A stretch of DNA of 64,000 bases, from the NCBI RefSeq assembly GCF_037975245.1, contig NC_092579.1, forward strand, positions 67,001 through 131,000, written 5' to 3'. The notes below the pieces were generated by a model. That model was not told the DNA's origin and did not search any database. It saw only the letters and a list, made by a program, of their open reading frames with translations. Position numbers and translations under genes: made by a program. Below are positions 1 to 57,999 of the stretch, piece after piece; within the stretch, counting starts at the first letter, position 1, and every line of letters begins with the position of its first letter. The DNA comes from Apostichopus japonicus (Eukaryota; Echinodermata; Holothuroidea; Aspidochirotida; Stichopodidae).

Positions 1-634
1 TAGGTGAACCATGTTGTGTCTACATAGTTGTGTATGTCAGTTTTGAAAGTCTAGTATGGCACTATTCCTTTAAGCCTAATACTGCTAGGTGAACTATGCT
101 GTGTCTTCATAGTTGTGTATGTCAGTTTTGAAAGTCTAGTATGGCATTATTCCTTTAAGCCTAATACTGCTCGGTGAACCATGCTGTGTCTACAAAGTTG
201 TGTATGTCAGTTTTTGAAAGTCTAGTATGGCACTATACCTTTAAGCCTAATACTGCTAGGTAAACCATGTTGTGTCTACATAGTTGTGTATGTCAGTTTG
301 TGAAAGTCTAGTATGGCATTATTCCTTTAAGCCTAATACTGCTAGGTGAACTATGCTGTGTCTACATAGTTGTGTATGTCAGTTTTGAAAGTCTAGTATG
401 GCACTATCCCTTTAAGCCTAATACTGCTAGGTGAACCATGTTGTGTCTACATAGTTGTGTATGTCAGTTTTTGAAAGTCTAGTATGGCACTATTCCTTTA
501 AGCCTAATACTGCTAGGTGAACTATGCTGTGTCTACATAGTTGTGTATGCCAGTTTTGAAAGTCTAGTATGGCATTATTCCTTAAGCCTAATACTGCTAG
601 GTGAACCATGTTGTGTCTACATAGTTGTGTTTGT
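1..634. repeat. 85-bp tandem repeat array (7.5 copies, cut by window start)
   Basis: Units begin with TAGGTGAACCATG at 1, 86, 171, 257, 343, 428, 514 and 598, so the period is 85-86 bp. Copies differ by a few substitutions and single-base indels, and the last one breaks off near 634. The array lies in the intron before the first coding exon visible here. It continues to the left of the window, so its full size is unknown. Short reading frames across it are products of the repeat. Confidence 0.95.
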
Positions 635-1359
635 CTGGTTACCTTAAAAAACGATAAATAATTTTCCAAACATGTTGTCAAAGCATGAAAACGCTAATGT
701 TACGTTTGACAGAGAAACCATGATTTAATCGTTAAGGATGGACATTTCAAATATGATTTGAACAGCAAAATGTGACGTCATTTCCGCAAATGCCGATTGT
801 GACATTGTTATACATCGAGCTATCCAGCTCCAACGGAAGAGTGTACGCATGTAGGCTACTCTAACGTTTACAATCGGACAGTTCTGGGAAGCCTTAGCTT
901 CTCGGTATTACATTCTGCTCTGACATCGATTCCACAAAGTTTCATCATTCGGTGTTCCTAATACTTTTCAAGTTTCCTTTTACTATAAAGTTGATCCGTG
1001 AGTTTTGTTTCAGCGATTTCGAAGAACAGTTTATGAACTGTGGTTTGAGTATGAGAGTGTATTATGTGCAACGCTATGTACGTATATACCAACTGGGCAT
1101 GGTAGGCTGTATTGTTCGTGATATGTACGTAATATATAATAGGCAATCACCTGTGCGTGATAAGAACTACAAGGACAATGTATCAAAATCTTCCCCCAGA
1201 CAATTTCTTTAAACTTAAAACTTTTGTTCAATTACAGGTTCTGTGTGTATGTTATCTTCACATAACACAGAATTTCTTCTTTAACAGGTTTACTTCAGAA
1301 TGCAAGCAAGCTTACCATTCAAAAAAGATTTCAACATTTTTGTTGCAATTTCTTTCCAG
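635..1359. other. intron sequence, no feature recognised
   Basis: This is the remainder of the intron before the exon at 1360. Small frames exist here (for example 952-1212), but none resembles the PRELI domain expected upstream of the next exon. A polypyrimidine tract and AG acceptor end at 1359. I see nothing else. Confidence 0.5.
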
Positions 1360-48079
<46,720 letters not shown>

Positions 48080-49734
48080 CTGGCAGTCCAGAATGCACAG
48101 CTCTAGTTCTTCAATCCCCTATATAACTCTAAACACTGCCTACTGGAAAATGGTGAAGGTTTGCTCATAGTGGCCTGTGAACCAGTTTTGGTATCATGAA
48201 GTCATATGATAATTAGAAATTAACAGCTACTTGCATAGGTAAATCAAAGTGAAACTGGTATCTTTTGAATCTGCTGTGAGTAGCTAGTACAGTTAGGTCA
48301 TATTCAGTGCAGAACTGGAGGGTGAAAAGCTCATATAAAGTGGGAACCATATTTCTCTAAGCACGGGAAGCCTTCTCTAACCAGCATGCTCTCTATAAAT
48401 GTTCCTCACCCTGAAGCCAACTGCTGCTTTTACAAGTAGCACCGCAAGAGATCTTTGCATTTGTATTTGTAAAGTGATTGAATACCTTGACATTCTAAAT
48501 GAGAGACATACCATATGATACCAAACCAAAATGAGAGCTATCCATTATCAGTTCTTGTCAAAAGTTTTTGCTGCATACTGGTAACACATGTTACATGAGC
48601 TCTTCCCCAGTGTCCTGAATTGTGTGTGTGTGTGTGTGGGGGGGGGTTGCATTTGATAAAGAATAAACAATTTTTGAGCAACTCAACTATCTCTGATGAA
48701 TAAAAAAAGGCTAAATATTTGTGTATTAGTGAAATTTTAAAAATAAAATGCAAAGTTTATAGTGTGATAGAACACCTTGTAAATGTAATGACAGAATTAC
48801 AACTGCTGCTGAAGCTTTAGCAACTCAGTTTTCTTACATACTTCTTTCCAAATGTGAACCATTATTCCTTATACATATACATCTCAGTTTTAAAATCACA
48901 GGGTTCTTTTATGTCTTTATCATTTTTACTTCCCTCTTTATTACACTATTTAAATTGTGTTGGAGCTAGACGATAAATGTTGACCTACACAGCTGGAACT
49001 GGCTCATGTATTAGTGAAATGTTATTTCAAGTTTAGGACTATCAAAAATATAGTTCTGTAATCAATTGTAATGATCTTGTGTTCTATGTGTTGGGAAGTT
49101 CATGCTCATTGGGATAAATGTATCAGCGTTTGGTAGCTAAAAAGGTATTTGGTTGCTGTCATAAACTGACCGTACAAAGTTTGTTAGCTGGCTGGATGAA
49201 AACTAAGAGAATTTGAAGCCTACTAACATGTAAACATCTTCCTGTCAGATTAAGTCTATCAGATAGCCCATACCTGTAAATGTACCTTGTATTCAGACTC
49301 TAAAGCATGACTCAAGTGCATGCCTTGGTACCCATATTCATGACCCCCCCCACACCCCACACCCACATCTTCCTGTCAGATTAAGTCTATCAGATAGCCC
49401 ATACCTGTAAATGTACCTTGTATTCAGACTCTAAAGCATGACTCAAGTGCATGCCTTGGTACCCATATTCATGAATGTGACTCAAACCATAAATAAAAAC
49501 TAGTGGTCATAGAGCATGACTATGTACTGATCTGCTACTATATGAATTGGTACTGATAGTCATGACTGGTACTCATACCCAGCATGGAACTTAGCATATG
49601 AAGTGTGATGGTAGTATTCTATGCCTAGTATCAAATGTAGCTTCAGAGTATGCATTTAATGATGGTAGTAAGCCCTGGTATGTTGTATAAACCAGACGGT
49701 TGTAAATTTGAAGTATATACAACCTGATGACTTC
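48080..49734. other. probable SEC14L1 3' UTR and downstream sequence
   Basis: No coding signal. A (GT)n followed by ten G lies at about 48621-48646. The block of about 110 bp starting CATCTTCCTGTCAGATTAAG is present twice (about 49228-49345 and 49366-49475), separated by a C/A-rich link. Possible poly(A) signals are listed separately; the real end of the transcript cannot be fixed from sequence. Confidence 0.5.
48662..48747 (+). promoter_or_regulatory. candidate poly(A) signals of SEC14L1
   Basis: AATAAA occurs at 48662-48667 and again at 48742-48747, about 580-670 bp after the stop codon. A further ATAAATAAA lies near 49490. Any of these could end the mRNA; none has a clearly stronger downstream GT-rich element. 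Confidence 0.35.
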
Positions 49735-50075
49735 CTATGCTCCCACTCCCACACCCTTCCTGCTTGTTGCTTATGACTTCCTATGCTCCCTCCCCCACTA
49801 CCACACCCTTCCTGCTTGTTGCTGATGACTTCCTATGCTCCCTCCCCCACTCCCACACCCTTCCTGCTTGTTGCTGATGACTTCCTATGCTCCCTCCCCC
49901 ACTCCCACACCCTTCCTGCTTGTTGCTGATGACTTCCTATGCTCCCCCACTCCCACACCCTTCCTGCTTGTTGCTGATGACTTCCTATGCTCCCACTCCC
50001 ACACCCTTCCTGCTTGTTGCTGATGACTTCCTATGTTCCCTCCCCCACTCCCACACCCTTCCTGCTTGTTGCTTA
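49735..50075. repeat. 52-bp C-rich tandem array (about 6-7 copies)
   Basis: Unit ACTTCCTATGCTCCCTCCCC, CACTCCCACACCCTTCCTGC, TTGTTGCTGATG; period 52 bp, with units shortened to 42-46 bp where CTCCCTCCCCCACT is contracted. Short open frames across it come from the repeat. Confidence 0.93.
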
Positions 50076-50934
50076 TGTTTCCTTCAATAATTGTTTCAGT
50101 TTATAAATGTTTAAGTTAACAGTGTTTATTGCATTGGGACAGTGGGTATTCATTATGTGTCAACAGTTTTCACCATGTTGATATCAGAGTTGTCTTTCCA
50201 CAGATGTGCAATTAATTGTTTGAATAGCAATTATGAAGACATTAAATCTACAGTGCAGCTGTGTAGGTCAATGAACACACAAAACCCAAGGAGACTCTTT
50301 GATTGGTTTTCAATCTTGTTGTGCATTCTACTGAGTAATTCAAACTTGTTTATAAGAGGAGTCTATTGATGGCCATTTCAGTTTTTTCAATCTTTTTATG
50401 TGTCTACAGAAAGTGTGTGGTGGATGATATGTTTACTTTGTTTTTAGGGTGTTGCGTGGATTAGCATAATATAAGTTTTCTTGCTTTCTATTCACATCTA
50501 TTTATATATAATATATACGGGATGTTAAAGTTTAGGATATGTTTTGAAAATTGCCGTGTATTTATTGACACATATTCAGTATTTGTTAATATTTTTTCAA
50601 GTACAAAAGCACAGTTTTATAGGGTGATGGAATGACTAAAATGTAATTTTCAATGAAGAATATTCTCTTCTGTGATAATAATATATGCCAGCCCAGTTAA
50701 ACATTGCTATTCATCTTACATGAATTATGTCAATTGGAGATAAGACTTATCTCTGAGGCCCATGATTTCTGTTCTTAGGAAGTATTTTAGTTTCTTACTT
50801 ATCAAAACCTATGATTTATTGTTATTTCATGGTCAGTGTTCTCTTTGTTGATTGCATGATGTCTCTGAACATCATATGTCCCTGATGCACTTCTATTGAT
50901 GGGTGTGACTCTTATTAACAAAATTTGGATATGC
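50076..50934. other. intergenic sequence, nothing recognised
   Basis: A/T-rich sequence without a recognisable domain or element. A 75-codon frame at 50142-50369 has no known motif. Confidence 0.5.
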
Positions 50935-52575
50935 AACAGTATAAGATCCTATTTGGAGTAGGATAGTATTGTATAAGATCCTATTTGGAGTAGGATCGTA
51001 TTGTACAAGATCCTATTTGGAGTAGGATAGTATTGTGTAAGATCCTATTTGGAGTAGGATTGTATTGTATAAGATCCTATTTGGAATAGGATAGTATTGT
51101 ATAAGATCCTATTTGGAGTAGGATAGTATTGTATAAGATCCTATTTGGAGTAGGATAGTATTGTGTAAGATCCTATTTGGAGTAGGATTGTATTGTATAA
51201 GATCCTATTTGGAATAGGATAGTATTGTATAAGATCCTATTTGGAGTAGGATAGTATTGTATAAGATCCTATTTGGAGTAGGATAGTATTGTGTAAGATC
51301 CTATTTGGAGTAGGATAGTATTGTATAAGATCCTATTTGGAGTAGGATCGTATTGTATAAGATCCTATTTGGAGTAGGATAGTATTGTGTAAGATCCTAT
51401 TTGGAGTAGGATTGTATTGTATAAGATCCTATTTGGAATAGGATAGTATTGTATAAGATCCTATTTGGAGTAGGATAGTATTGTATAAGATCCTATTTGG
51501 AGTAGGATAGTATTGTGTAAGATCCTATTTGGAGTAGGATAGTATTGTATAAGATCCTATTTGGAGTAGGATCGTATTGTATAAGATCCTATTTGGAGTA
51601 GGATCGTATTGTATAAGATCCTATTTGGAGTAGGATAGTATTGTGTAAGATCCTATTTGGAGTAGGATAGTATTGTATAAGATCCTATTTGGAGTAGGAT
51701 AGTATTGTATAAGATCCTATTTGGAGTAGGATAGTATTGTATAAGATCCTATTTGGAGTAGGATAGTATTGTGTAAGATCCTATTTGGAGTAGGATAGTA
51801 TTGTATAAGATCCTATTTGGAGTAGGATAGTATTGTATAAGATCCTATTTGGAGTAGGATAGTATTGTGTAAGATCCTATTTGGAGTAGGATAGTATTGT
51901 ATAAGATCCTATTTGGAGTAGGATAGTATTGTATAATATCCTATTTGGAATAGGATAGTATTGTGTAAGATCCTATTTGGAGTAGGATAGTATTGTGTAA
52001 GATCCTATTTGGAGTAGGATAGTATTGTATAAGATCCTATTTGGAGTAGGATAGTATTGTGTAAGATCCTATTTGGAGTAGGATAGTATTGTGTAAGATC
52101 CTATTTGGAGTAGGATAGTATTGTATAAGATCCTATTTGGAGTAGGATAGTATTGTATAAGATCCTATTTGGAGTAGGATCGTATTGTATAAGATCCTAT
52201 TTGGAGTAGGATAGTATTGTGTAAGATCCTATTTGGAGTAGGATAGTATTGTATAAGATCCTATTTGGAGTAGGATAGTATTGTATAAGATCCTATTTGG
52301 AGTAGGATAGTATTGTGTAAGATCCTATTTGGAGTAGGATAGTATTGTATAAGATCCTATTTGGAGTAGGATAGTATTGTATAATATCCTATTTGGAATA
52401 GGATAGTATTGTGTAAGATCCTATTTGGAGTAGGATAGTATTGTGTAAGATCCTATTTGGAGTAGGATAGTATTGTATAAGATCCTATTTGGAGTAGGAT
52501 AGTATTGTGTAAGATCCTATTTGGAGTAGGATTGTATTGTATAAGATCCTACTTGGAGTAGGAAAGTATTGTTTT
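50935..52575. repeat. 32-bp hairpin-forming tandem array (about 51 copies)
   Basis: Unit GTATAAGATCCTATTTGGAG followed by TAGGATAGTATT, exactly 32 bp throughout. Each unit contains the inverted pair ATCCTA/TAGGAT around a 6-7 bp loop. Variants are very few (GTATAAG/GTGTAAG, GATAG/GATCG/GATTG, GGAGT/GGAAT) and recur in blocks. Confidence 0.97.
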
Positions 52576-53149
52576 TATAGTTTAAGGATGAGCTATAATA
52601 GGATGATATAATTGCAATGAGTTTTAATTTCAGCATAATTTGGGTTGAATGGTACGGAAGAGAAATGAAGCTATGAAGAAGTGAATTGAAGCTATGAAGT
52701 ATACTTCATCAGCTGGTACTTGCATGACACATGGTATGTAAGATAATGGTTGGAGAGGGTAAGGAAGAGAAATGAAGAAGTGAATTGAAGCTATGAAGTA
52801 TACTTCATGAGCTGTTTCTTGCATGAATCATGGGATGTAAGATGTTGTGTGAGGTATTATGTTTGTCAAGAATTGGGGACAACTACAACAGCCTTAGGTT
52901 TGGACTACATGTATTTCATTTATTTAAAACTTAAATTGCATTTTCTATTTTCAAATCTCAAATATGAGTTAAATTATCTTGTACATCCTAGCCTGTTGTT
53001 ATTTTACATCAAACTAATAATATTGCATGGTGTTCCTCAACCAGTTAATATAATATAATTCTTATGGGATATAATAATCCAATATAATAATATGAAAATT
53101 GGTATCACTCAGATTTGTTATTCTTTTCCCAATTAGTATTGTTTTTGAT
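52576..53149. other. intergenic sequence with a short duplication
   Basis: GAAGTGAATTGAAGCTATGAA followed by GTATACTTCATGAGCTG-like sequence occurs twice (about 52678-52720 and 52775-52825). Otherwise nothing is recognised. Confidence 0.5.
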
Positions 53150-53705
53150 TCCTTGCTGAAGGCACAAGGAATCTTATCCCATGGTGACGGCATATGTGTG
53201 TGTTATACCTTAGCTTATAAAGTATAACATGGTAACTCAAAAAGTACATGGCGAATTGAAATTAGTGAAGTTATGATAAATTTGTAAACACGATAACTCA
53301 CAAAGTGAAGCTTGGATGAAGTTAATACTTGATATGTAAATCCCCCTGTCAAGGTCGAGCAAGGTCAAGAATGCTTTTGAAATTGGTAAAGGTAAAAGGT
53401 CATTTTAAGTCAACATAGGTCAAAAGTCTGAAAAACTTGTAAACCTATAACTGCAGAAATAAAGCTTGGATGAAATTCATACATGGTATGTAGATCCACA
53501 GGAGTAAGCACAAGAACCATATCCAGGTCAACATAGCACAAAGCTTCAATCAACTTCATACTTGGTATGTGGATGCATCTTATTGAGTGCAAGAACCATA
53601 TTTTCTGTGGAGGTCACATGTCATTGAATTAAACAGAGACTAAAGTCTGAAAACATTCTAACCAATAACTGCAAAAATAAAGCCTGCATGTACTTTCTGG
53701 GGATA
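53150..53705. repeat. dispersed AGGTCA-rich repeat
   Basis: Several degenerate units: GATAACTCACAAAGTGAAGC, TGGTATGTAGATCCACAGGA, GGAGGTCACATGTCATTG. This is the same family as in the introns, here outside the gene. Confidence 0.65.
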
Positions 53706-53710
53706 CAGAT

Positions 53711-53914
53711 TCACTGTAGTTTGATTGGGTAGATAACAATGTTGGAGGTTGTCTTAACCCTCACATCAAACTGTGCAAAGTTGAAACAGTTGTTTCCTGC
53801 GGCACTTAAGTGCACCTCGTCTATGTGCCCCCTGGGATCCTGCCACAGGAGACCTAGTCCGCTGTCCTGTGGACAGGGTTTGCTGAAGGATCCTTTAGGA
53901 AAATCAATCCGCAT
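53711..53914 (-). CDS. possible exon or gene fragment of unknown function
   Basis: A 67-codon minus-strand frame ending in TGA has protein-like composition: RIDFPKGSFSKPCPQDSGLG, LLWQDPRGHIDEVHLSAAGN, NCFNFAQFDVRV. An AG follows ATATTCCT just upstream of the first codon, so it could be a terminal exon. No family is recognised and no further exon was found. It may equally be a fragment of a mobile element or chance. Confidence 0.25.
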   Translation of the reverse strand: MRIDFPKGSFSKPCPQDSGLGLLWQDPRGHIDEVHLSAAGNNCFNFAQFDVRVKTTSNIVIYPIKLQ

Positions 53915-54399
53915 CTAGGAATATCATTTCGCAGGACAGTTTTCACTGGGAATAACCGGCAGTAGAATCAATTCTATGCACTGTCAAAGTTGGCTCTCTA
54001 CACCCAGACACTATGTTCTTTATTCTATCAACATGTAGGGATAGAATATGAGCTTGTTGAAGGATTAATAAGGTTATGGCAAATTTTGAGATCAAAGGAT
54101 TTATAAAAGGAAACGAGGGGGTGGGGGTGGGAGTGATACAAGGTTTTCTATAAGTTTAAATTTAAGAAGCTAGCCTCGCATAAAAAGTGATACTTACTGC
54201 ACCACTCAAAAATTGAATTGCCGCAAACATTAAATAAATGTATGCATTAAAAAAAAAAGAGAAAGAAAGAAATGTGATCACTGATCTGACAGAAGTTAGA
54301 TTCATTAACTGTAGCACCTCTATAAATGCTACAAACTATTTTGATTGATTCCTTACAGTTCGGTTTACGTTCATAATTACATAGAACTGTACAAGTCCT

Positions 54400-56130
54400 T
54401 ATGTGGGGCAATTAGCACCACCACATTATGACCAAGAACATTTGATTTATCATGTGGTCATTACACTGTCACATAATGACCGCCGAAACCGATTAAATTC
54501 ACAAGTCATGTGGCATCTTGTCACATAATGACATCTTTTCCCCTATGCCATTATGTAGCAACGGGCGTAGCCAGGATTTTTCAGTGGGGGGCGCTGGGGG
54601 GGCTTGACCATTTCATGGGAGGGCGTCTTGTTACTATCAAAGCGGAGAGCCACCATGGGTTGGTGGCAGCGTACCAAAATTTTTAGCTAAAAGGCCTCCT
54701 AGATCGTCGGAAATAATACTTTCCAAGCCTTGTAAGCAGGGGCGTCAATCCGATTTAAAACGGGGGGGGGGGGAGACGTAATCGATTCGAGTATTCCGGC
54801 CGCAAATACTATCTAAGCGGAGCGCCACCATCGGTTGGCGCACAGCGTACCAAGAAAATTTCAGATTTCAATATCTGCCAGATCGCTGGAGTTGGCACTT
54901 GCCAGGTTGGATAGCAGCCATCTAGTTGCATGATTTCGGGAGAAAATTACAATTCGTCACTCAGGAAATCTGCAATAAAGTTCATGCAGCCTTAATTTTT
55001 GGTGGATTATTTCTGTTATTAGTGATTCCAATTGACATCAACATTAGAACCCAGTGCAAGTTGACAAATGAAGCGGCGAACTGGAAACCCCAGCCCCATT
55101 TTGCCCTATGTTTCAGGATAGAATACCCCTCATTTGTCCAAACCCATGGCAACTAACAATCTGTGAATACATTTACTTCGAAATGGGCACATTATATTGC
55201 ACCAAGTCGGTCAAGGAATGACCCCAGGGCCTCAGATATAGGCCTATAGGAACGATGCCCCAAAATGTCCCCGGACATACTATAGGCGAAGGAAGCTATC
55301 CGCCGCGACTGCATGTGAGTTTCTCGACTTGCCGTCCTGGGAGTCATACCACAAAATTGTCAGTTTGACACCCGCATTGACATTTTCGACAAATCTGCAA
55401 ATTGCGCGGAAAATAAGGAAAGATTGACTGGGCTTTCAGCCAAGTAACATACTGAATGACCGAACTATATGTCAAACTGACTGACATGATCAAAGATTGC
55501 GTCTGAAACATTATTTGGGTGATAGACTGATTCTTAGCGATAGTATTGTCTCCTTTCTTGAAAATTTGGTTTTTTAGCGGTTTTAAGAGCAATAGGGTAC
55601 GTCCCAGAAGTGAAAACCCGGCCTATGCGCTATGTCACGTCCGGTTTACCAGCAACTATAGCCTACTGCCGGTCCGCGGTGGAAGCGTCGTTCATGAGTT
55701 GTCATCATGGAGATTGGAAACCATTCAGATCAATGATATATTTTTCGCACATGTAATTTTTTTTCGACACCCAAAATCCCAGTGGGGGGGGGCAACTGGG
55801 GGCGACAAGCTTTCATGGGGGCTGCCGCCCCCCACGCCCCCCCCCCCTTGGCTACGCCACTGTGTAGCACATCTATCGCCACATAAGGACTTTTATTCCA
55901 CAAGTCCATATGTGGCATATCTATTGCCACATAAGGACTTCTCCACAAGTCCTTATATGGCATATATATTGCCACATAAGGACTTCTACTCCCTAAGCCA
56001 TTATGTGGCATAGCTATCGCAACTTAAGGACTTCTGCTTCACAAGTTCATTTGTGGCATAAACATCACCACATAAGGACTTCTGCTCCCTATGTCATTGT
56101 GGTGAGATAGGCGATAAGGACTTCTCGTAA
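54400..56130. repeat. palindromic CCACATAAGGACTT repeat cluster (split by a hAT-like element)
   Basis: Left part 54400-54558 and right part 55868-56130 hold alternating inverted blocks such as CCACATAAGGACTT and AAGTCCTTATGTGG or CCATTATGTGGCAT, spaced about 25-40 bp. They can fold into many short hairpins. The cluster is interrupted by the element at 54559-55862; across one TGTAG the two halves join in register. Confidence 0.7.
54559..55862. mobile_element. hAT-like non-autonomous element with 5-bp target duplication
   Basis: Starts CAACGGGCGTAGCCAGGATT and ends with the complement of CAGTGGCGTAGCCAAGG. TGTAG flanks it exactly on both sides (54554-54558 and 55863-55867). Long G-runs follow the left end and C-runs precede the right end. 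Inside, AGCGGAGCGCCACCAT occurs at about 54815 and in degenerate form at 54645; a second CAGGGGCG-type end near 54738 suggests nesting. A 155-codon frame at 55546-56013 crosses the element boundary and is not a gene. No transposase was found. Confidence 0.75.
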
Positions 56131-56536
56131 TAATTATGTTATCATATTTACTTCGGTGAAGCTATTCATTATTAACACCAGAAAAGCTATTCATTATTCA
56201 CTATTCATTATTAATTCATTATTAATTATTAACACCAGAGAAGCTATTCATTATTAACACCAGAAAACATGTATTGGTTTTACTAGGCTGGCGCGTAACT
56301 ATACATTACGTAGTCTGCACACTTGTGATAGACCATGGGGCGTGCTGTCAAAAGCTTTCAAATCTTGACTTTTGTGACTCACCTCACGGGAAACCTGAAT
56401 TGTTCACATGATGTCTATGTACGAATTCGAGCGATCACACTTTCATGTGGTGTACATTTATGAGAACGGAACCCAGAAATTGTATTAATTTCTGTGGAGT
56501 GGTAATTTACGATGTTTAGCAAACGACTTGAGCAAG
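56131..56536. other. short A/T-rich tandem patch and flank
   Basis: GCTATTCATTATTAACACCAG is repeated with variation at about 56160-56270. Nothing else is recognised up to the fold-back element, whose 10-bp target copy lies at 56527-56536. Confidence 0.5.
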
Positions 56537-57828
56537 GGGTCTGCCCGATATTCATAAGGTCCGCTATTCATAAGGGTCATTGTCCATAAGGTTCGTTATT
56601 CATAACGTGCATTTTTTCGATAAAAAGGTTTGCTATTCATAATGGAAATAAAGGTTCGTTATTCATAATAAAAAGGGATCATAATTCATAAGGTCCAGTA
56701 TCCATAATGGAAACAAAGGTTCGATATTCATAATAGGCAAAACGGTTCGATATCCATAATGTTCAAAAGGTTCGTTATTCATAATGGGACAAAGGGTTCG
56801 ATATTCATTTTAGAACAAAGGGTTTCGTAATCCATAATAGACAAAAAGGTTCTTTATTCAGAATAGGAAGAAAGGTCCGATATTTATAAGGGAGCGAAGG
56901 GTCCGTTATTCATAATGGGGGGAAATGATTCGCTATTCATAACAGGAGAAAGGGTCCGATATTCATAATCGATCAAAGGGTTCGTAATCCATAATGTGAA
57001 AAAGGGTTTGTTATTCATAATAGGAGAGAAGTGCGTCATACAAGTACAAAAAACGTCCTCCATTTTGGTCTAGGGTAGGGCCCGACCCCACATAAACACA
57101 AACCCCGACGCCCAAACCAGGGCCCGTCTCTAAAAGGGCCAAAAAATACACAAACTTGTACGCTCCTTGACCACACACGATTTGTCCCGTGGAGTTCTAC
57201 AACATATATCTTCATTTCGGGTTTTTCCGACACTATTTTGTTTGGCTCGATTGCGAAATCGGCCTGATTATTATGCATGCTATTATGCAAAAATATACAA
57301 ATGTATTTTTGTATGCTTCGTATGCAAATTTTTACGATTTCCTACCGACTTGTACGGAAACGTCATAAACTTAATTGTACGTTTCCTAAAGGGTGTCCTT
57401 TTCCTCATTGTGAATGATGCGTACCTTTTTGGCTAGGCCTATTATGAATAACGGACCCTTTGTTCCATTATGAATATCGAACCTTTCCCCCTATTATGAA
57501 TAACGAACCTTTTTGTCTATTATGGATTACGAACCCTTTGCTCTATTATGAATATCGAACTCTTCGTCCCATTATGAATAACGAGCCTTTTTCACCATTA
57601 TGAATATCGAACCCTTTTACCAATTCTGAACAACGAACCTTTTTCACCATTATGAATATCAAACCCTTTACCAATTATGAACAACGAACCTTTTTTTTTC
57701 ATTATGAATAACGAACCTTTTTGCTCATTATGAATAGCGAACCTTATGAACAATGAACCTTATGGATGATGGCCCTTATGAACAATGAACCTTATGAATA
57801 TAGAACCTTATTAATATCGGGCTGTCAC
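56537..57828. mobile_element. fold-back element with ATTCATAA arrays and 10-bp target duplication
   Basis: CTTGAGCAAG flanks it on both sides (56527-56536 and 57829-57838). The left end reads GGGTCTGCCCGATATTCATA and the right end, complemented, GTGACAGCCCGATATTAATA. About 490 bp on the left and 390 bp on the right consist of units of about 25-30 bp built on GGTTCGTTATTCATAATGG, in opposite orientation on the two sides. The middle (about 57030-57430) is unrelated single-copy sequence without a transposase. A 9-10 bp duplication with long repetitive ends fits Mutator-like fold-back elements, but the superfamily is inference. Confidence 0.75.
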
Positions 57829-57999
57829 CTTGAGCAAGCACCATACCGTTGATTTGTGCACTTCCTAGGCCTAGTGCTTGTACACTGTACACAATATTAC
57901 ACTGTGAGGAAGTCAAGAAGTACATGAACTCCGTCGAAAAGTTAGCCGCGAGACGTGCATGTGGACCGCAATAACAGGGTCAGGTTTAGTGGAAGGTCC

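Noticed and set aside
952-1212. Possible upstream SEC14L1 exon
   Set aside because: The translation does not resemble the PRELI domain expected before the exon at 1360, and no phase-matched donor was seen.
50935-52575. CRISPR-like regular spacing
   Set aside because: The whole 32-bp unit is repeated with no unique spacers, and the window is eukaryotic.
55546-56013. 155-codon + frame as a gene
   Set aside because: It crosses the boundary of the hAT-like element and continues into the palindromic repeat, with a C-run inside.
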